From Paenibacillus spiritus (GTDB lineage Bacteria; Bacillota; Bacilli; Paenibacillales; Paenibacillaceae): a stretch of 64,000 bases of DNA. Location of the stretch: positions 1 to 64,000 of the forward strand of contig NZ_VYKK01000026.1 in the NCBI RefSeq assembly GCF_008710135.1, read 5' to 3'. Of this stretch, positions 18,901-26,385 are shown piece after piece. The position numbers and the translations under genes are program-made. The notes beneath the pieces are model-generated. The model was not told the DNA's origin, did no database searches, and saw only the letters and a program-made list of their open reading frames with translations. Numbering within the stretch: position 1 is the first letter of the stretch; each line of letters starts with the position of its first letter.

Positions 18901-19571
18901 CCGAGTGCCGCCGCTTCGCCGTACCCGTTCCCGAAGATCTGCACCTCGACATGGCGGGCGCGGGCAATATACTTCTCCAGGAATACCCCGCCGTCATTGA
19001 AGTTCGCAGCGGCCAGACGGGTTACGGAACCGAACGCTTCCAATAAAGCCGCTTCATCCGCACAGACCCGCATGCCGATTCCTCCGCCTCCGGCGGTGCT
19101 CTTCAGCATGACCGGATAACCGATTCCCGCCGCCTGTCTTGCCGCTTCGGCCGCATCCCGGATCAGTCCCGTTCCCGGAAGCATCGGCACGCCCGCCTCC
19201 TGCGCCGCCTGCCGCGCTGTATGCTTGAGTCCGAACAGCTCGATGTGTTCCGGGGAAGGGCCGATGAAGACGATGCCCCGCTCCGCGCAGGCCGCGGCAA
19301 AGGCCGCGTTCTCGCTCAGAAAGCCATAGCCGGGATGAACGGCATCGGCTCCGGTCTCTTCTGCAACCCGCAGAATCAGGTCGGCGTTGACATAGCTCTC
19401 CCGGGCCGGGCCTTCGCCGATCAGGACCGCCTCGTCGGCCTGCAGGACATGCAGGCTGTCGCGGTCCGCCCGGGTATAGACGGCTACCGAAGAGATGCCC
19501 ATTGAGCGCAGCGTACGGATAATCCGGACGGCAATCGCGCCGCGGTTGGCAATCAGCACTTTGCTAAACAT
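15924..19571 (-). CDS. Biotin-dependent urea/guanidine carboxylase
   Basis: 1215 residues. It carboxylates urea or, given the guanidine riboswitch and CgdAB genes, more likely guanidine, using ATP, bicarbonate and covalent biotin. Domains in order are biotin carboxylase (about 1-450, starting [17 protein letters not shown]), the carboxyltransferase made of KipA-like (about 460-770) and KipI-like (about 800-1010) parts, and a biotinyl domain with biotin-Lys1170 in [11 protein letters not shown] 19571 follows AAGGAGAGG and overlaps the upstream gene by 8 bases. The urea-versus-guanidine choice is inferred from context. Confidence 0.95.
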   Translation of the reverse strand: MFSKVLIANRGAIAVRIIRTLRSMGISSVAVYTRADRDSLHVLQADEAVLIGEGPARESYVNADLILRVAEETGADAVHPGYGFLSENAAFAAACAERGIVFIGPSPEHIELFGLKHTARQAAQEAGVPMLPGTGLIRDAAEAARQAAGIGYPVMLKSTAGGGGIGMRVCADEAALLEAFGSVTRLAAANFNDGGVFLEKYIARARHVEVQIFGNGYGEAAALGERDCSVQRRNQKIIEETPAPLLPETVRRDMHESARRLARSAGYRSAGTVEFLYDPEARSYYFLEVNTRLQVEHGVTEEVLGVDLVEWMIREAAGELEGLEARLRTPQGHSLQVRLYAEDCVNDFRPGDGRIDDILWPEGVRIETWIQKGLEVTTLYDPMLAKLIVHADTRSGAIAKMTEALRTLRVYGVTTNQAYIEAFLQTEAFGEGLVHTHMLNGFLPSERAIETLDGGVQTTVQDMPGRVGYWDVGVPPSGPMDRLAFRIGNRLLGNDDSAAGLEMTLRGGAYRFRGDLRFCLSGADMGAELDGCPVPLYTPVQARAGSVLRLGEAQTGMRGYLLVAGGLDLPLTLGSAATFTLGGFGGHMGGALRPGAVLRVRRPEPMMGGGAERRPLAPLNEACRPFCGREWTIGVIPGPHCTAEYLLPGYLDQLTDTAWEVHFNSSRTGVRLIGPAPLWAREDGGDAGLHPSNIHDNAYAVGALDLTGDMPILLGPDGPSLGGFVCPVTTATAELWKIGQLRPGDKVRFRLITVEEAEALRAAQEAWLDRLDEEAAPLPELPEVSSGAYAPLIAYEEEGRRFAIAVRCSGDENILVEYGDRELDLLYRFQVYVLMQGVKDSGTIPFIEMTPGIRSLQIHLDASRITVKEAAARVLEIDRALPPLDSIEVPSRIVKLPLSWDDPATRLAIERYQQNVRPDAPWCPSNLEFIRRMNGLGSLEEVAEVVFNASYLVMGLGDVYLGAPVAVPLDPRHRLVTTKYNPARTWTPENAVGIGGAYLCVYGMEGPGGYQFVGRTVQMWNKFRQTENFAEGKPWLLRFFDQIRFYPVSEEELLRMRDEFPRGEFAVEIEETTFNLGDYLNWLEEIGEESAAFRRKQQASFQEERALWKRLGIAEHVSEPEPASHGEQEALPGGSLGMKSTMSGSVWKVLVEPGQRVRRGETVVIEESMKMEFAQSAPCDGIIASIYVESGDQVRAGDCIAAIYPIEQEEEATAS

Positions 19572-20232
19572 GGCGTTCCTCTCCTTCCGCATTCCAGATC
19601 AGCACCTGAGCCGGCGTCGGGTTGTAGGCGTTGCACGGGTTGTTGAGCTGCGGGCAGTTGCTGATCAGCACGGTCACTTTCGCCAGCGCCGTAAGCTCCA
19701 CATAGCGCCCCGGGCCCGATACGCCGTCGGCGAAGGTCAGCTCCCCCTCCGGCGTGACCGGCACATTCATGAAGAAATTGACGTTCGGCGCCAAATCGCG
19801 CTTGTCGAATTCGCTGCGGTCCGACAGCATCAGCATGAAGGTATCCCGGCAGTTGTGCATCGGCAGCTTGTCGTGCGCATAGCGTACCGTGTTGCTCTGG
19901 GCAGAGCACGCGCCCCCGATCGTATCATGGCGTCCGCAGGTATCCGCCGTAATCTTTAGCAGCTCCCGGCCGGATTCGGCCAACAGCACCGAGCCTGTCG
20001 TCAGATACAGATTGCGCTGGCGGGCAATCGTCCGCACCGCGCTGTAGCGGTCGCCGGGGTCCTCGGTGGAGTAGAACAGCGTGTCCACGGCCTGATTGCC
20101 TTCCAGATCGACGATGCGAAGCGTCTGACCCGGGAGCAAGTCCCCCATCCAGCCCTCTCCGGCCGGAATAATCCGGTCATAGACCGCCTCCGCCGCATTC
20201 TTGCCGCTGCTTACCGGTTGAAATGTGCTCAT
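19564..20232 (-). CDS. cgdB: Urea-amidolyase-associated protein 2 / carboxyguanidine deiminase subunit
   Basis: 222 residues, DUF1989 family. With its partner it forms carboxyguanidine deiminase, which turns carboxyguanidine into allophanate. The start ATG 20232 shares one base with the stop of the upstream gene (TAATG) and has GAGGAG upstream. [38 protein letters not shown] (metal-ligand-type Cys/His) and [12 protein letters not shown] are family features. The UAAP2 assignment rests on its order next to the carboxylase. Confidence 0.85.
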   Translation of the reverse strand: MSTFQPVSSGKNAAEAVYDRIIPAGEGWMGDLLPGQTLRIVDLEGNQAVDTLFYSTEDPGDRYSAVRTIARQRNLYLTTGSVLLAESGRELLKITADTCGRHDTIGGACSAQSNTVRYAHDKLPMHNCRDTFMLMLSDRSEFDKRDLAPNVNFFMNVPVTPEGELTFADGVSGPGRYVELTALAKVTVLISNCPQLNNPCNAYNPTPAQVLIWNAEGEERHV

Positions 20233-20957
20233 TACAGGTTCGCTCCTCTCATCAGCCATACGGCATTCCAAGTATTTTCAAAAGCGCGCCGGTTCTCGGC
20301 GCAGTGATTGACGCAGCGATCATCCGCCTTGACGGGCAGCGCCTCTTCCACCGCGATATTCACCGCAGCATCCGGATACGCTCCCGAGGGATTCAGCGGA
20401 TGCGGAGTGTTCGAGCAGATCAGCAGCACCTCCGTCTCCGTCCGCAGCGTCACCGACCGGCCGGCCGATCCGGAAGGGATATAGCGCATCGTCCCGTCCG
20501 GCTCGCAGATGACACGGGAGAAGAAATTGATCGGCGTCCCCATATCCCGGGGAGTCAGATGATGACGGAACAGCTCCACCGTCAGATTCTCTTCCCCGCT
20601 GCGCAGCCAGGCGTTGCGCTCGTTCTGATAGGAGGTGGGTCCGTACTTCCGGTCGGTCTCCGCTCGGTCCGTATACCCGCCCAGCGGATCATGCCAGCCC
20701 GCCGTGTCCTCGGTGATCGAGGCCAGCACCCGGCCCTGGTCACTCATCAGAACATGCCCCGCGCTATAGTAGGCGGTGTGCTGCGCTTTTAAGGAATCCG
20801 GCATATTGTAGCGTTCCGAAGGATCGGCGGCCTGGTACAGCAGAACGGCCAGATTCGCTCCGTCTCCGGCAGCGGTCAACGTAACGGACTTGCCTCTGCC
20901 GATGCGGGCGGACCACTTGCCTCCCGGCTGCAAGGTAATCGAGAATGCGGCTGTCAT
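20232..20957 (-). CDS. cgdA: Urea-amidolyase-associated protein 1 / carboxyguanidine deiminase subunit
   Basis: 241 residues, DUF1989 family, first gene of the operon. It pairs with the following paralogue. It shows [20 protein letters not shown], the [20 protein letters not shown] stretch, [12 protein letters not shown] (Asp/His candidates for metal binding) and [16 protein letters not shown] 20957 follows AGGGGGAATTCAG. The riboswitch terminator ends only about 37 bases upstream, so expression depends on guanidine-driven readthrough. Confidence 0.85.
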   Translation of the reverse strand: MTAAFSITLQPGGKWSARIGRGKSVTLTAAGDGANLAVLLYQAADPSERYNMPDSLKAQHTAYYSAGHVLMSDQGRVLASITEDTAGWHDPLGGYTDRAETDRKYGPTSYQNERNAWLRSGEENLTVELFRHHLTPRDMGTPINFFSRVICEPDGTMRYIPSGSAGRSVTLRTETEVLLICSNTPHPLNPSGAYPDAAVNIAVEEALPVKADDRCVNHCAENRRAFENTWNAVWLMRGANL

Positions 20958-20993
20958 CTGAATTCCCCCTGATTCGTTCGAGTTTGGATACAA

Positions 20994-21047
20994 AGAAAAA
21001 GCCCGGGAGAAGCATCAAAGTCGCCTTTGATGGATTCTCCCGGGCTT
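20994..21047 (-). terminator. Expression-platform terminator of guanidine riboswitch
   Basis: A 14-base arm (AAGCCCGGGAGA...) shared with the 3' end of the aptamer pairs with TCTCCCGGGCTT, followed by TTTTT on the minus strand. Inside it is a second stem (ATCAAAG/CTTTGAT). Confidence 0.9.
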
Positions 21048-21141
21048 TTATCCCGCCGTGTACACCGGCTTGCTGGAAGCCGATGCGTCTTCTCTCGGAC
21101 CAGCCGACTCCTCTGCGAGGAGCCCGGAACCCTAGAAGACT
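21035..21141 (-). ncRNA. Guanidine-I (ykkC) riboswitch aptamer
   Basis: On the minus strand the conserved blocks occur in order: CTAGGGTTCCG, then GCTGGTCCGAGAGA, then ACACGGCGGGATAAAAGCC. These are the signature of the ykkC class-I guanidine aptamer. Its 3' arm doubles as half of the terminator, so ligand binding should free transcription into cgdA. Confidence 0.95.
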
Positions 21142-21167
21142 TTGCTATGAACTTTATTGTGTAATGA

Positions 21168-21196
21168 ATCCTAACACATAAATTTCCGTTCGGCAA
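21168..21196 (-). promoter_or_regulatory. Promoter of guanidine operon
   Basis: On the minus strand TTGCCG (21191-21196), a 17-base spacer and TAGGAT (21168-21173). It starts transcription about 20 bases before the aptamer. Confidence 0.6.
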
Positions 21197-21311
21197 GAAA
21201 CCTGACCGTATTTTTTTGTAAAAGACGAATGTTTCGTTCCAACCTGCGGTTTTCATTTGTGTTTTTTGTCCGTTTCAAACATATGTTCGGATGTATCTGC
21301 GAAAAAAAGAC

Positions 21312-21357
21312 TTGATTTTTTGAAAAACCCCTGTAAAAATGTGAGGTGTCATGACAC
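21312..21357 (+). promoter_or_regulatory. Promoter and GTGTCATGACAC palindrome of the permease
   Basis: TTGATT (21312-21317) is 16 bases from a TAAAAA -10-like box. A perfect 12-bp palindrome GTGTCATGACAC lies at 21346-21357, near the expected start point. It is a likely repressor site. No guanidine aptamer lies on this strand. Confidence 0.4.
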
Positions 21358-21403
21358 GGGTGCCATTTCGCTGCGGATTCATTAAAAGTACGGAGGGATG
21401 CAA

Positions 21404-22732
21404 ATGTCCGAAAACCTAACATTAAAGAGAAACTTGTCTCTGTCCCATGTTGTGACGATGGGGCTGGCCTGGATGTCGCCGATGATCTTCTTCACCAGCT
21501 TCGGCGTTCTGCACGACGGCTCCCACGGCCAATTGCTTGCAGCTTATATGCTTGCCTTCATCGCCATTGTGTTCACGGCATCCAGCTATGGCCAGATGTC
21601 CCGCGCTTTTCCCGTCTCGGGCTCCGCCTATACGTATGTCAGCCGGTCCATGAATCCCTTTATCGGATTTCTTGTCGGGTGGGCCGTCCTGCTCGACTAT
21701 ATTTTCTCCTGCATCATTGCCGTGCTTATGTTCGGCATCAATCTTCACGCCCAGTTCCCCGCCGTTCCCTCCTCCGTGTGGATTGTCCTGCTTACGATTG
21801 TGGTCATGGGCATCAATATTGCCGGCATCAAGGAATCGGCCAATATCAGCAAAGTGTTCGTCCTGATGCAGATTCTCTTCATCGCCGGCTTCTGCGCGCT
21901 TCTCGTCTACAAGGCCCTTCAAGGCGGCATGACCGGGGGCTTGAACCCGCTGGCCGCCGGCGAAGGCGTGTCCTTCTCTTCGATTCTGGCCGGCGCGTCG
22001 CTGGTCTGCTTCTCGTTCCTCGGCTTCGATTCGATTACCACAATGGCCGAAGAGACCCGGGACCCGAGCCGGACCATTCCCCGGGCCATCATGATCATCG
22101 TTCTGCTGGCCGGGCTGATGTATTTCGCCACCGCCTATCTCATTCAGCAGATGTATCCGAACTTCGCCTTCGGACATATGGACTCCGCCGGGTTCGAGCT
22201 GATGCAGTCCATTGGCGGCAGTGTGCTCGCCTCGATCTTTACTTTTGTCATCATCTTCTCGATTCTCTCACAGGGCATGTCCTCCATGACAACCGTGACC
22301 CGTCTCCTGTTCGTCATGGGCCGCACTTCCCTGCTCCCGAAGCCCTTCGCTTCCCTTCATCCCAAATTTCGTACGCCGGTGTTCAACATTATTCTCGCCA
22401 GTCTGATCTCTCTCTCCGCGCTCTTCATCAGCCTGGATACCGCGATCAAGTTCGTCAACTTCGGCGCGCTTACCGCCTTCCTCTTCGTCAACCTGTCCGT
22501 CATTTCCCACTACATCATCCGCCGCAGGCAGCGGTCTCCCCGGGATCTGCTGATCCGGCTTGTCTGCCCGCTCTTCGGCTCCGGCTTCGTCCTGTACCTT
22601 ATCACCCTGCTCGATACCGGCTCTCTTGTTCTCGGCGGAGGCTGGCTGCTGGCCGGTCTGGCCTTCTATGCCCTGCGGGGAATCAAGATGCGGCAGGCCG
22701 CTTCGGTAGCCAAGGCTGAAGGAATGGCTTGA
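21404..22732 (+). CDS. APC-family amino acid/polyamine permease
   Basis: 442 residues, twelve predicted helices, APC superfamily. Helix 1 contains GLAWMSPMIFFTSFG and helix 3 the SGSAYTYVSRSM segment. SFLGFDSITTMAEETRDPSRTIPRAI is the family signature after helix 6. It is closest in appearance to PuuP/YcjJ-like importers of amines or amino acids. The third-codon ATG (21404) is chosen because GGAGGG lies 6 bases before it. It is divergent from the guanidine operon, so an amine or nitrogen-compound substrate is plausible. Confidence 0.85.
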   Translation: MSENLTLKRNLSLSHVVTMGLAWMSPMIFFTSFGVLHDGSHGQLLAAYMLAFIAIVFTASSYGQMSRAFPVSGSAYTYVSRSMNPFIGFLVGWAVLLDYIFSCIIAVLMFGINLHAQFPAVPSSVWIVLLTIVVMGINIAGIKESANISKVFVLMQILFIAGFCALLVYKALQGGMTGGLNPLAAGEGVSFSSILAGASLVCFSFLGFDSITTMAEETRDPSRTIPRAIMIIVLLAGLMYFATAYLIQQMYPNFAFGHMDSAGFELMQSIGGSVLASIFTFVIIFSILSQGMSSMTTVTRLLFVMGRTSLLPKPFASLHPKFRTPVFNIILASLISLSALFISLDTAIKFVNFGALTAFLFVNLSVISHYIIRRRQRSPRDLLIRLVCPLFGSGFVLYLITLLDTGSLVLGGGWLLAGLAFYALRGIKMRQAASVAKAEGMA

Positions 22733-22770
22733 AGAGACGAATCGCGCCCCCTACTGTCCCCCTCTTTCGT

Positions 22771-22805
22771 AAAAAGGCGTTCCTCCGCAAAGGGAGGAAC
22801 GCCTT
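22771..22805. terminator. Bidirectional terminator between permease and prohibitin-like gene
   Basis: A perfect stem AAGGCGTTCCTCC / GGAGGAACGCCTT with a short loop. The minus side ends in TTTTT, so it mainly serves the SPFH gene. Confidence 0.85.
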
Positions 22806-22843
22806 GCCATGTCATGCCTTACCGCCGCTTCCGCGCAGGCGGC

Positions 22844-23680
22844 TTACTTCCCGCTGAGCGAATTCACATCGATGAACGGCGTGGCGCCGCCTGTAACGCT
22901 CGGCAGTTTGCCGTCCCATTTCTCCACCGCCTGCTCCTGGACTTCCAGCTGTTTGAGCTGAACCAGCTCCGGCGTGACCTCCTGCTTCTTCAGCTTCAGC
23001 GATTCCGCCTCCGCCTGTGCCTGCGCGATCTTCTGCTTCGCTTCAATCTGGACCCGCTTGAGGTCATTCTCCGCCTTCAGCGCCTGCTGCTGGGCAACCT
23101 GCTTCGCTTCGATGGACTGATTGAACGCATCCGAGAATTTGAAATTCACGATGTTGATCTCATTGACAATCAGATCGTACTTGGCCAGCCGCTTCGTCAA
23201 ATGGTCGCTGATCTCCCCGGCTACCAGGTCGCGGCGCGTAATCAGATCTTCCGCCGGATAGCGGGCCGTCACTTCCTTGACGATCTCCTGGATCGCCGGA
23301 TTGATGATCACCGTATCGAAGTTGCCCCCGATGTTGTTCATCAGCGTGAACGCCGTCTCCTTGTCGACCGAATAGTTGACCGCTACATGCGTCGAGACCG
23401 GCTGCAAATCCTTCGAGGAAGCCGAAGTATCCGTCTCCGTCTTCGCCACCTGGGTGTTGACCTGGATCACCTGCTGGATAAAGGGAATTTTGAAATGAAT
23501 GCCGGGCGTCAGCACACTGTCATTCAGCTTGCCGAACGTCTTGTACAGACCGACGTGACCGTATTGGACGGTCGTGAAGGCGTTGCCTCCGATCACCAGC
23601 ACCAACAGTACCGCAGCGCCTGCCCCGATCAGCCGGCCCGCCCGTCTGCCGCGAAACTTGGGGTTCAATTCCATGTTCAT
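22844..23680 (-). CDS. Prohibitin-like SPFH-domain membrane protein
   Basis: 278 residues. One N-terminal membrane anchor (about 16-34, LIGAGAAVLLVLVIGGNAF) is followed by an SPFH/band-7 domain (VQYGHVGLYKTFGKLND ... PGIHFKIPFIQQV) and a helical, Gln/Glu/Ala-rich coiled-coil (about 200-255). It resembles mitochondrial prohibitins and bacterial HflC-like scaffold proteins that organise membrane patches and control proteases. The start has a full AAGGAGGG site. There is no partner gene such as NfeD or HflK nearby. Confidence 0.9.
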   Translation of the reverse strand: MNMELNPKFRGRRAGRLIGAGAAVLLVLVIGGNAFTTVQYGHVGLYKTFGKLNDSVLTPGIHFKIPFIQQVIQVNTQVAKTETDTSASSKDLQPVSTHVAVNYSVDKETAFTLMNNIGGNFDTVIINPAIQEIVKEVTARYPAEDLITRRDLVAGEISDHLTKRLAKYDLIVNEINIVNFKFSDAFNQSIEAKQVAQQQALKAENDLKRVQIEAKQKIAQAQAEAESLKLKKQEVTPELVQLKQLEVQEQAVEKWDGKLPSVTGGATPFIDVNSLSGK

Positions 23681-23735
23681 TGCAAATCCCTCCTTGTTCT
23701 CATGCCGTACAATACGAAGATCGCAGCATTTGGAT

Positions 23736-23787
23736 GCAAAATTCGCCCGGCCGATCCTGAGCGGACGCCGCCCGCTCAGGACCGGCT
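23736..23787 (-). terminator. Hairpin after the 45-codon ORF
   Basis: A stem of about 15 bp built on CCTGAGCGG / CCGCTCAGG, with AATTTT a few bases on in the minus direction. It starts 2 bases after the small ORF stop. Confidence 0.5.
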
Positions 23788-23788
23788 T

Positions 23789-23926
23789 CTAGTCGTCCGC
23801 TCCTTCGCTCCGCTTCCGCTTGCGGTACACGGACGGCGTCGGGATTGCCGCCTTCCACCGGATCGAGGCCGTTCCCCAATATTGGACTGCGCTCGTTCCG
23901 GCTGTGCCGCGACGGTCCTGATCCAT
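23789..23926 (-). CDS. Candidate 45-residue basic small protein
   Basis: An ATG at 23926 with AAGGGGGG seven bases upstream opens a 45-codon frame ending in TAG. The product begins MDQDRRGTAGTSAVQYWGTA, is hydrophilic, has WGTASIRWKAAIP in the middle and a basic patch RKRKR before a D/E-rich end. No family is recognised. A hairpin with a T-run follows directly. The ribosome site overlaps the terminator of the aroA gene, so readthrough from there or its own promoter would be needed. It may be spurious. Confidence 0.4.
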   Translation of the reverse strand: MDQDRRGTAGTSAVQYWGTASIRWKAAIPTPSVYRKRKRSEGADD

Positions 23927-23929
23927 GAC

Positions 23930-23977
23930 AAAGCCCCCCTTCGGAAGCGCTGAAATCGCGCTTTCGAAGGGGGGCTT
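23930..23977 (-). terminator. Terminator of chorismate mutase/DAHP synthase gene
   Basis: A stem of about 20 bp (AAGCCCCCCTTCG...AGCGC with GCGCTT...CGAAGGGGGGCTT, one mismatch) begins 15 bases after the stop. Only TTT follows on the minus strand. Confidence 0.7.
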
Positions 23978-23991
23978 CCGCTTGTCTGCCC

Positions 23992-25071
23992 TTATTGACG
24001 GAACAGGCCCGATGCCTTCACGTCATTGTAGAATTGATTGAATTCCTCGATATTGAGCTGCTGCGCCGCGTCGGACAGCGCCGTTGCCGGATCAGGATGG
24101 ACCTCAACCATAATACCGTCTGCTCCGGCCGCCAATCCCGCCTTGGCGCAAGGGACGAGGATATCCTTGCGTCCGGTGGAATGGGTCACGTCCACCAGAA
24201 CCGGCAGATGCGTCTCCTGCTTGAGAATCGGCACAGCCGAGATATCCAGCGTGTTGCGCGTCCACTTCTCGTACGTGCGGATACCGCGTTCGATCAGCAT
24301 TACTTCCGTGTTGCCGCGGGACATAATATATTCCGCAGCGTGGATGAACTCCTCCAGCGTCGCCGCCAGTCCGCGCTTGAGCAGGACCGGCTTTCTGACT
24401 TCGCCCGCCGCTTTCAGCAGTTCGAAGTTCTGCATGTTGCGGGCGCCGATCTGGATCACATCGACATAATCAAGCGCCGGTTCAATATGAGCCGGGTCCA
24501 CGATCTCGCTGATCGTCAGCAGGCCGTATTCATCGGCAGCTTCGCGGAGAATGCGCAGACCGTCCATGCCGAGGCCCTGGAAATCATACGGCGAGGTGCG
24601 GGGCTTGAAGGCGCCGCCGCGCATGACCTTAATGCCGGCTTTGGCCAGCGCGGCCGCTACGGTACGGGTCTGCTCCTCGCTCTCGACAGAGCAAGGTCCC
24701 GCTACCATCAGAGAAGCCGCTCCGCCGACGAGCACGCCCTGCGGGAGCTCGATGACGGTGTCTTCCTTGCGGGTCTTGCGGCTGACCAGCAGACTCTTCT
24801 TGTGTTCGGCGCTCTGCAGATCAAGGGAAGCCTGGAAAATCTGTTTGAACAGCGTGCGAATGGTGCTGTTGGTGAACGGTCCCTTGTTGCTGGATACCAG
24901 CTTCTCCAGCATTTGCTTCTCACGCTCGGGGTCGAACTTCGGCACGCCCTGTTTCTCTTTGACGGTTCCGATCTCCCGTACAACCTCAGCCCGTTCCGAA
25001 ATCAGGCTCAGCAGCTCTGCATTAATCTCGTCCAGCCGGTCTCTCAGACGATCCAGTTCAGCATTGCTCAT
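23992..25071 (-). CDS. aroA: Bifunctional chorismate mutase / DAHP synthase
   Basis: 359 residues. Residues about 1-85 are an AroQ-type chorismate mutase ([30 protein letters not shown]). From about 115 there is a DAHP synthase barrel with [27 protein letters not shown] and [11 protein letters not shown]. The fusion is the Bacillus-type AroA(G), in which chorismate or prephenate binding to the mutase domain inhibits the first step of aromatic amino acid synthesis. A T-box leader with a Phe-type specifier precedes it, so transcription should rise when tRNA-Phe is uncharged. Confidence 0.95.
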   Translation of the reverse strand: MSNAELDRLRDRLDEINAELLSLISERAEVVREIGTVKEKQGVPKFDPEREKQMLEKLVSSNKGPFTNSTIRTLFKQIFQASLDLQSAEHKKSLLVSRKTRKEDTVIELPQGVLVGGAASLMVAGPCSVESEEQTRTVAAALAKAGIKVMRGGAFKPRTSPYDFQGLGMDGLRILREAADEYGLLTISEIVDPAHIEPALDYVDVIQIGARNMQNFELLKAAGEVRKPVLLKRGLAATLEEFIHAAEYIMSRGNTEVMLIERGIRTYEKWTRNTLDISAVPILKQETHLPVLVDVTHSTGRKDILVPCAKAGLAAGADGIMVEVHPDPATALSDAAQQLNIEEFNQFYNDVKASGLFRQ

Positions 25072-25119
25072 TGTTCATGACACTCCCCTTGGTTAATATA
25101 AATTCACTTCGATGCAGAC

Positions 25120-25383
25120 AAAAAGGCCCCCCGCCGCAAGGGACGAGGAGCCGTGGTACCACCCTTATTGGCAACCGGCGCGGGTCCGCTCCAAGCGGTC
25201 GATCCGATTCCCATCTTCAATCCGGTAACGCAGGAATGCGGGCCTCTCTACTTCCCGCCGGAGCGGTATTCAAAAGGCCGACTCGGAAGTGAACTTCGGC
25301 ACGGTCGTCTTGCGAGGCTGCTCTCAGTCTTCGGCAGGCCTTCCCTGGTCCGGACATTCTTACCCGCGCTTACTCTCTTCGTC
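25120..25383 (-). ncRNA. T-box leader, probable Phe (UUC) specifier
   Basis: The minus strand has the T-box sequence AAGGGTGGTACCACGG at 25151-25166, followed by a terminator ending in TTTTT at 25120-25124. Stem I can be built with base GACGAAG / CTTCCGAGTC (25383 to about 25280). Its internal loop has AGTA on one side and GAAGTTCA on the other. TTC at 25291-25293 is then the specifier, followed by the usual A. This predicts tRNA-Phe sensing for the chorismate mutase/DAHP synthase gene. Confidence 0.9.
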
Positions 25384-25603
25384 ATCATCTGTCTCGTTTG
25401 ATCGCCGGCCAAGGGCCGGTTTTCTGCTATCTTACATGCAAAGGCATCCCGGCTGCAAGGCACCGCTTTAAAGCGGAAAAGTTAAATGGTATAATTTTAT
25501 TGGTTCTTTTGCAATTTGGCTAATGATTCGGACAGGGACGGTCGATAGTTAGTTATAAAGACTTACACAGATAGGTCTTAAAGACCAACTCGGGGTGATG
25601 TCG
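25384..25603. promoter_or_regulatory. Intergenic region with divergent promoters and a CCGCTTTAAAGCGG palindrome
   Basis: On the plus strand TATAAT at 25490-25495 precedes the diguanylate cyclase gene. Its -35 position falls inside a perfect 14-bp palindrome (25463-25476). On the minus strand TTGCAA and TATACC flank a possible T-box promoter around 25490-25516. A hairpin CCGGCC-AAG-GGCCGG lies at 25405-25419. No gene is seen here. Confidence 0.45.
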
Positions 25604-26302
25604 ATGCGAACAACAGGGCGGGCGGTGGCCTTAACCGCCACTTTGATGTTCCACTCTTTCTATCTGCTCTATTATCATTTATCCGGCCGCGGAATTGACC
25701 CGCTTGACTGGTTCGGGTATCCTCTTCTCCTTGCGCTTGGCTATTGGGGCGGATTGCAGTATGACCGCGCCAATTTCTATGCCCATAAAGATCCTCTCAC
25801 TCTGCTCTACAACCGGCGCTATGCGGCAAGCCGCATTCCCGCCATGATCCGGACGGCCCGTCGCCGCAGCCGGAAGCTCTATCTGCTGCTGATTGACTGC
25901 GATGATTTCAAGCAGATCAACGATACTCTGTCGCACGCCGCCGGAGACCGGCTTCTGACTGCCGTGGGGCGCATTCTGCTCCGCGCTCCCAAGAGAGAGC
26001 TTGCGGCCCGCTGGGGCGGCGACGAGTTCCTGATCTGCGGCTATTGCGACGATATCCGGGACATGGAGCAGCGAATAGAGGAGCTGCGCAGTGCGGCCTC
26101 CGCTCTCTCTGCCTCAACCGGAATGCCGGTCAGCATCTCGGTCGGTTCCGCCCTCTTCCCCGACGACCGTCAGGATCAGCTGGAGCAGCTGCTCCAGCTC
26201 GCCGATCGCCGCATGTACGCCCAGAAGAACGGAGAAGAAGCGGCTTCTCCTCCCGGCAAGGTCTCCGACAAGGTCTCCGGCAGCGTCCGACGAAGCGGCT
26301 GA
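25604..26302 (+). CDS. Membrane-anchored diguanylate cyclase (GGDEF)
   Basis: 232 residues. Two N-terminal hydrophobic segments (about 8-27 and 38-52) are followed by a GGDEF domain (about 63-215). It contains DPLTLLYNRRY, the DCDDFKQINDTLSHAAGD region and an intact RWGGDEF active site, so it should make c-di-GMP from GTP. No RxxD inhibitory site is visible before GGDEF (the residues are RAPKRELAARW). The ATG at 25604 is preferred over an upstream GTG/ATG because of the GGGGTGA site. It has no sensor domain beyond the membrane hairpin. Confidence 0.9.
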   Translation: MRTTGRAVALTATLMFHSFYLLYYHLSGRGIDPLDWFGYPLLLALGYWGGLQYDRANFYAHKDPLTLLYNRRYAASRIPAMIRTARRRSRKLYLLLIDCDDFKQINDTLSHAAGDRLLTAVGRILLRAPKRELAARWGGDEFLICGYCDDIRDMEQRIEELRSAASALSASTGMPVSISVGSALFPDDRQDQLEQLLQLADRRMYAQKNGEEAASPPGKVSDKVSGSVRRSG

Positions 26303-26320
26303 ACCTCATAAGCAGCACGA

Positions 26321-26359
26321 ACAGGCTGTCCGACGCCTCAGCGGGCAGGGACAGCCTGT
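26321..26359. terminator. Hairpin between convergent cyclase and kinase genes
   Basis: A perfect 11-bp stem ACAGGCTGTCC / GGACAGCCTGT with a 17-base loop and no T-run. Confidence 0.5.
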
Positions 26360-26385
26360 CTATATACTGCGTCTGGTCTATGCAA

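Noticed and set aside
25072..25097. Mini-ORF ATG AAC AAT GAG CAA TGC TGA overlapping the aroA start
   Set aside because: Six codons only; it is probably chance, although it sits near the ribosome site.
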